13,073 bases of DNA. Origin: Patescibacteria group bacterium (GTDB lineage: Bacteria > Patescibacteriota > Patescibacteriia > 2-12-FULL-60-25). The notes under the pieces are model-generated. The model searched no databases. It was not told the origin of the DNA and worked only from the letters and a program-made list of their open reading frames with translations. The position numbers and the translations under genes were made by a program. The stretch's first letter is position 1; each line of letters begins with the position of its first letter. Positions 12,139 to 13,073 of the stretch are shown here, piece after piece. The DNA lies in contig JAGOUA010000018.1 of the NCBI GenBank assembly GCA_018061485.1, forward strand, positions 1 through 13,073, read 5' to 3'.

Positions 12139-12570
12139 ATGCAGAAGTTTCTTCATGTCTCCGAACGCATGCATATAGGGTTGATAGTGCTGGCCGAACT
12201 GGCTACGCCATCAGAAGCGCGCTCTTTGCGAGAGATCGCGCAAAAAATGCATGTCTCCGAAGGGTATCTCGAAGAAGTGGCGGGTCTCTTGCGGAAAGCG
12301 GGCTATATCCAAGGAAAGCGCGGTGCCGGCGGGGGATATGCGCTCGCAAGTGATCCAGCGAAGCTCACCCTGTACGAGATTCTCGTGGCGCTTGATGGGC
12401 CGATTGCCGTCGTTCCGTGTCAGAGCCCGGATCACGCTTGTGCGGTGTCGCCTATCTGCAAAACGCGCGATGTATGGAGTGTGGTACAGGCTCGTCTTCT
12501 GGATGTACTACGCTCCACAACGCTCGCTTCTCTTCTTTCTTCCTCTTCTTCTTCAACAACGTATGCCTAA
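12139..12570 (+). CDS. Rrf2-family transcriptional regulator, probably [2Fe-2S] (IscR/SufR-like)
   Basis: The 143-residue protein has the family's winged helix: the HTH at about 28-54 (SLREIAQKMHVSEGYLEEVA) and the wing RGAGGGYAL (61-69). Three cysteines (C94, C101, C107; C-x6-C-x5-C) sit where IscR binds its cluster. The position of IscR's fourth ligand (His in CLTH) is Arg110 here (CKTR), as I recall for many non-enteric Rrf2 proteins. Such regulators sense Fe-S status or redox stress and control cluster-assembly genes; the next gene is a cysteine desulfurase, overlapping by 8 nt. The start is ATG 12139; a GTG at 12106 in the same frame would place the operator inside the coding region. The palindrome on its own promoter implies autoregulation. 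The C-terminus is a run of serines encoded by an unbroken pyrimidine tract. The stop is TAA. Confidence 0.94.
   Translation: MQKFLHVSERMHIGLIVLAELATPSEARSLREIAQKMHVSEGYLEEVAGLLRKAGYIQGKRGAGGGYALASDPAKLTLYEILVALDGPIAVVPCQSPDHACAVSPICKTRDVWSVVQARLLDVLRSTTLASLLSSSSSSTTYA
12527..12554 (+). other. 28-nt pyrimidine tract before the cysteine desulfurase start
   Basis: All 28 bases are C or T, ending 8 nt before the ATG at 12563, in the place of an SD sequence. It encodes the Ser tail of the regulator. It may act as a ribosome-standby or S1-binding site. Confidence 0.5.
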
Positions 12571-13073
12571 GATCATCTACCTTGACCATGCGGCGACGGC
12601 GCCTATGGATCCACGCGTCCTTGAAGCGATGACGCCTTATTTTTTGGATGTCTACGGCAATCCTTCGTCGTTTCATACAATGGGCATGCGCGCAAAAGAA
12701 GCGGTGACGGAAGCACGTCAAACGATCGCAAAGCTGGTTCATGCGCATGAAGACGAGGTGCTGTTTACCTCAGGCGGAACGGAGTCGGATAACTTGGCGA
12801 TCTACGGCGCTATTCGTGCAGCAACGCCGGTTTTACGTGAACGCTTGGACAATCCGCAGGCTCTTCCACATGTGATCACGCTCTCGATTGAGCATCCTGC
12901 GGTGCTTGAACCGCTCCTACATCTTCAAAAACGTGGCGAAATCACCCTGACGCAACTCGCAGTGGATCGTGATGGGCTTGTGCGTGTCGAGGCTGTTCGC
13001 GAGGCCCTTCGTCCAGAAACGGTGCTTGTGAGTATTATGTGGGCAAATAACGAAGTAGGAACGATTCAGCCCA
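12563..13073 (+). CDS. iscS: Cysteine desulfurase (IscS/NifS type), 5' part
   Basis: This PLP enzyme takes sulfur from L-cysteine, leaving alanine (EC 2.8.1.7), and supplies Fe-S clusters and tRNA thiolation. The first 170 residues are in the window and match the family closely: YLDHAATAPMDPRVLEAM (6-23), YGNPSSFH (31-38), FTSGGTESDNLAI (68-80, PLP phosphate site), SIEHPAVL (108-115, with H111 equivalent to E. coli H104 stacking on PLP) and WANNEVGTIQP (160-170). The PLP lysine and the active cysteine lie beyond the edge, so the choice between IscS/NifS and other group I members cannot be settled. The ATG overlaps the regulator's end (ATGCCTAA), giving translational coupling under control of the upstream palindrome. 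Confidence 0.96.
   Translation, partial: MPKIIYLDHAATAPMDPRVLEAMTPYFLDVYGNPSSFHTMGMRAKEAVTEARQTIAKLVHAHEDEVLFTSGGTESDNLAIYGAIRAATPVLRERLDNPQALPHVITLSIEHPAVLEPLLHLQKRGEITLTQLAVDRDGLVRVEAVREALRPETVLVSIMWANNEVGTIQP

Overview
Organism. The window fits a Patescibacteria (Candidate Phyla Radiation) genome of roughly half G+C. The clues are short VirB2/T4SS-type pilin-like proteins with two membrane helices, a large secreted protein with putative-Ig domains whose C-terminal module I associate with CPR surface proteins, compact SD-less genes, and the standard genetic code in every reading frame. The placement is inference; there is no rRNA or ribosomal marker here to fix the lineage.

Layout. (1) 1-616, minus: 5' part of an unrecognised single-pass membrane protein. 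(2) 674-3593, minus: an RNA-decay operon, a NYN-domain (LabA/DUF88-like) nuclease followed after 1 nt by polynucleotide phosphorylase, ended by an intrinsic terminator. (3) 3775-6542, plus: three nearly abutting genes for secreted, cysteine-rich proteins that each end in a two-helix pilin-like membrane domain, closed by a perfect-palindrome terminator shared with the converging gene. (4) 6584-7594, minus: a membrane-anchored single AAA+ domain that matches only the D1 half of ClpA/B/C. (5) 7680-10736, plus: a 1018-residue surface protein (membrane anchor, Cys module, five Ig-like domains, C-terminal CPR-type module), divergent from the AAA+ gene with interlocking promoters. (6) 10737-11077: a non-coding region with a long inverted repeat, a duplicated 43-nt unit, palindromic insertions and two identical terminators. 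(7) 11078-12070, plus: a charged protein of unknown function with an internal repeat. (8) 12139-13073, plus: an Rrf2-family Fe-S regulator overlapping the start of a cysteine desulfurase, with a 25-bp operator-like palindrome on its own promoter.

How the parts may work together. The centre (3775-10736) looks like a cell-surface locus. One cysteine arrangement (C-x3-C ... C ... C-x3-6-C-x3-C) recurs in all three pilin-like proteins, three times in the largest, and again next to the membrane anchor of the Ig protein. The AAA+ protein sits between them and could act on them at the membrane, but this rests on position only. The Rrf2-desulfurase pair is a standard Fe-S/sulfur-supply unit, probably autoregulated.

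Most unusual signals. A ~30-bp palindromic element lies, in frame and flanked by an 8-bp direct repeat, inside the signal peptide of the first pilin-like gene; a near-identical copy (23/24 nt, opposite strand) is an insertion in the intergenic repeat at 10.9 kb. Gene starts show no Shine-Dalgarno sequence; several are preceded by pyrimidine tracts, and three follow the -10 box so closely that their transcripts are probably leaderless. Five promoters share the extended -10 TGNTAYACT.
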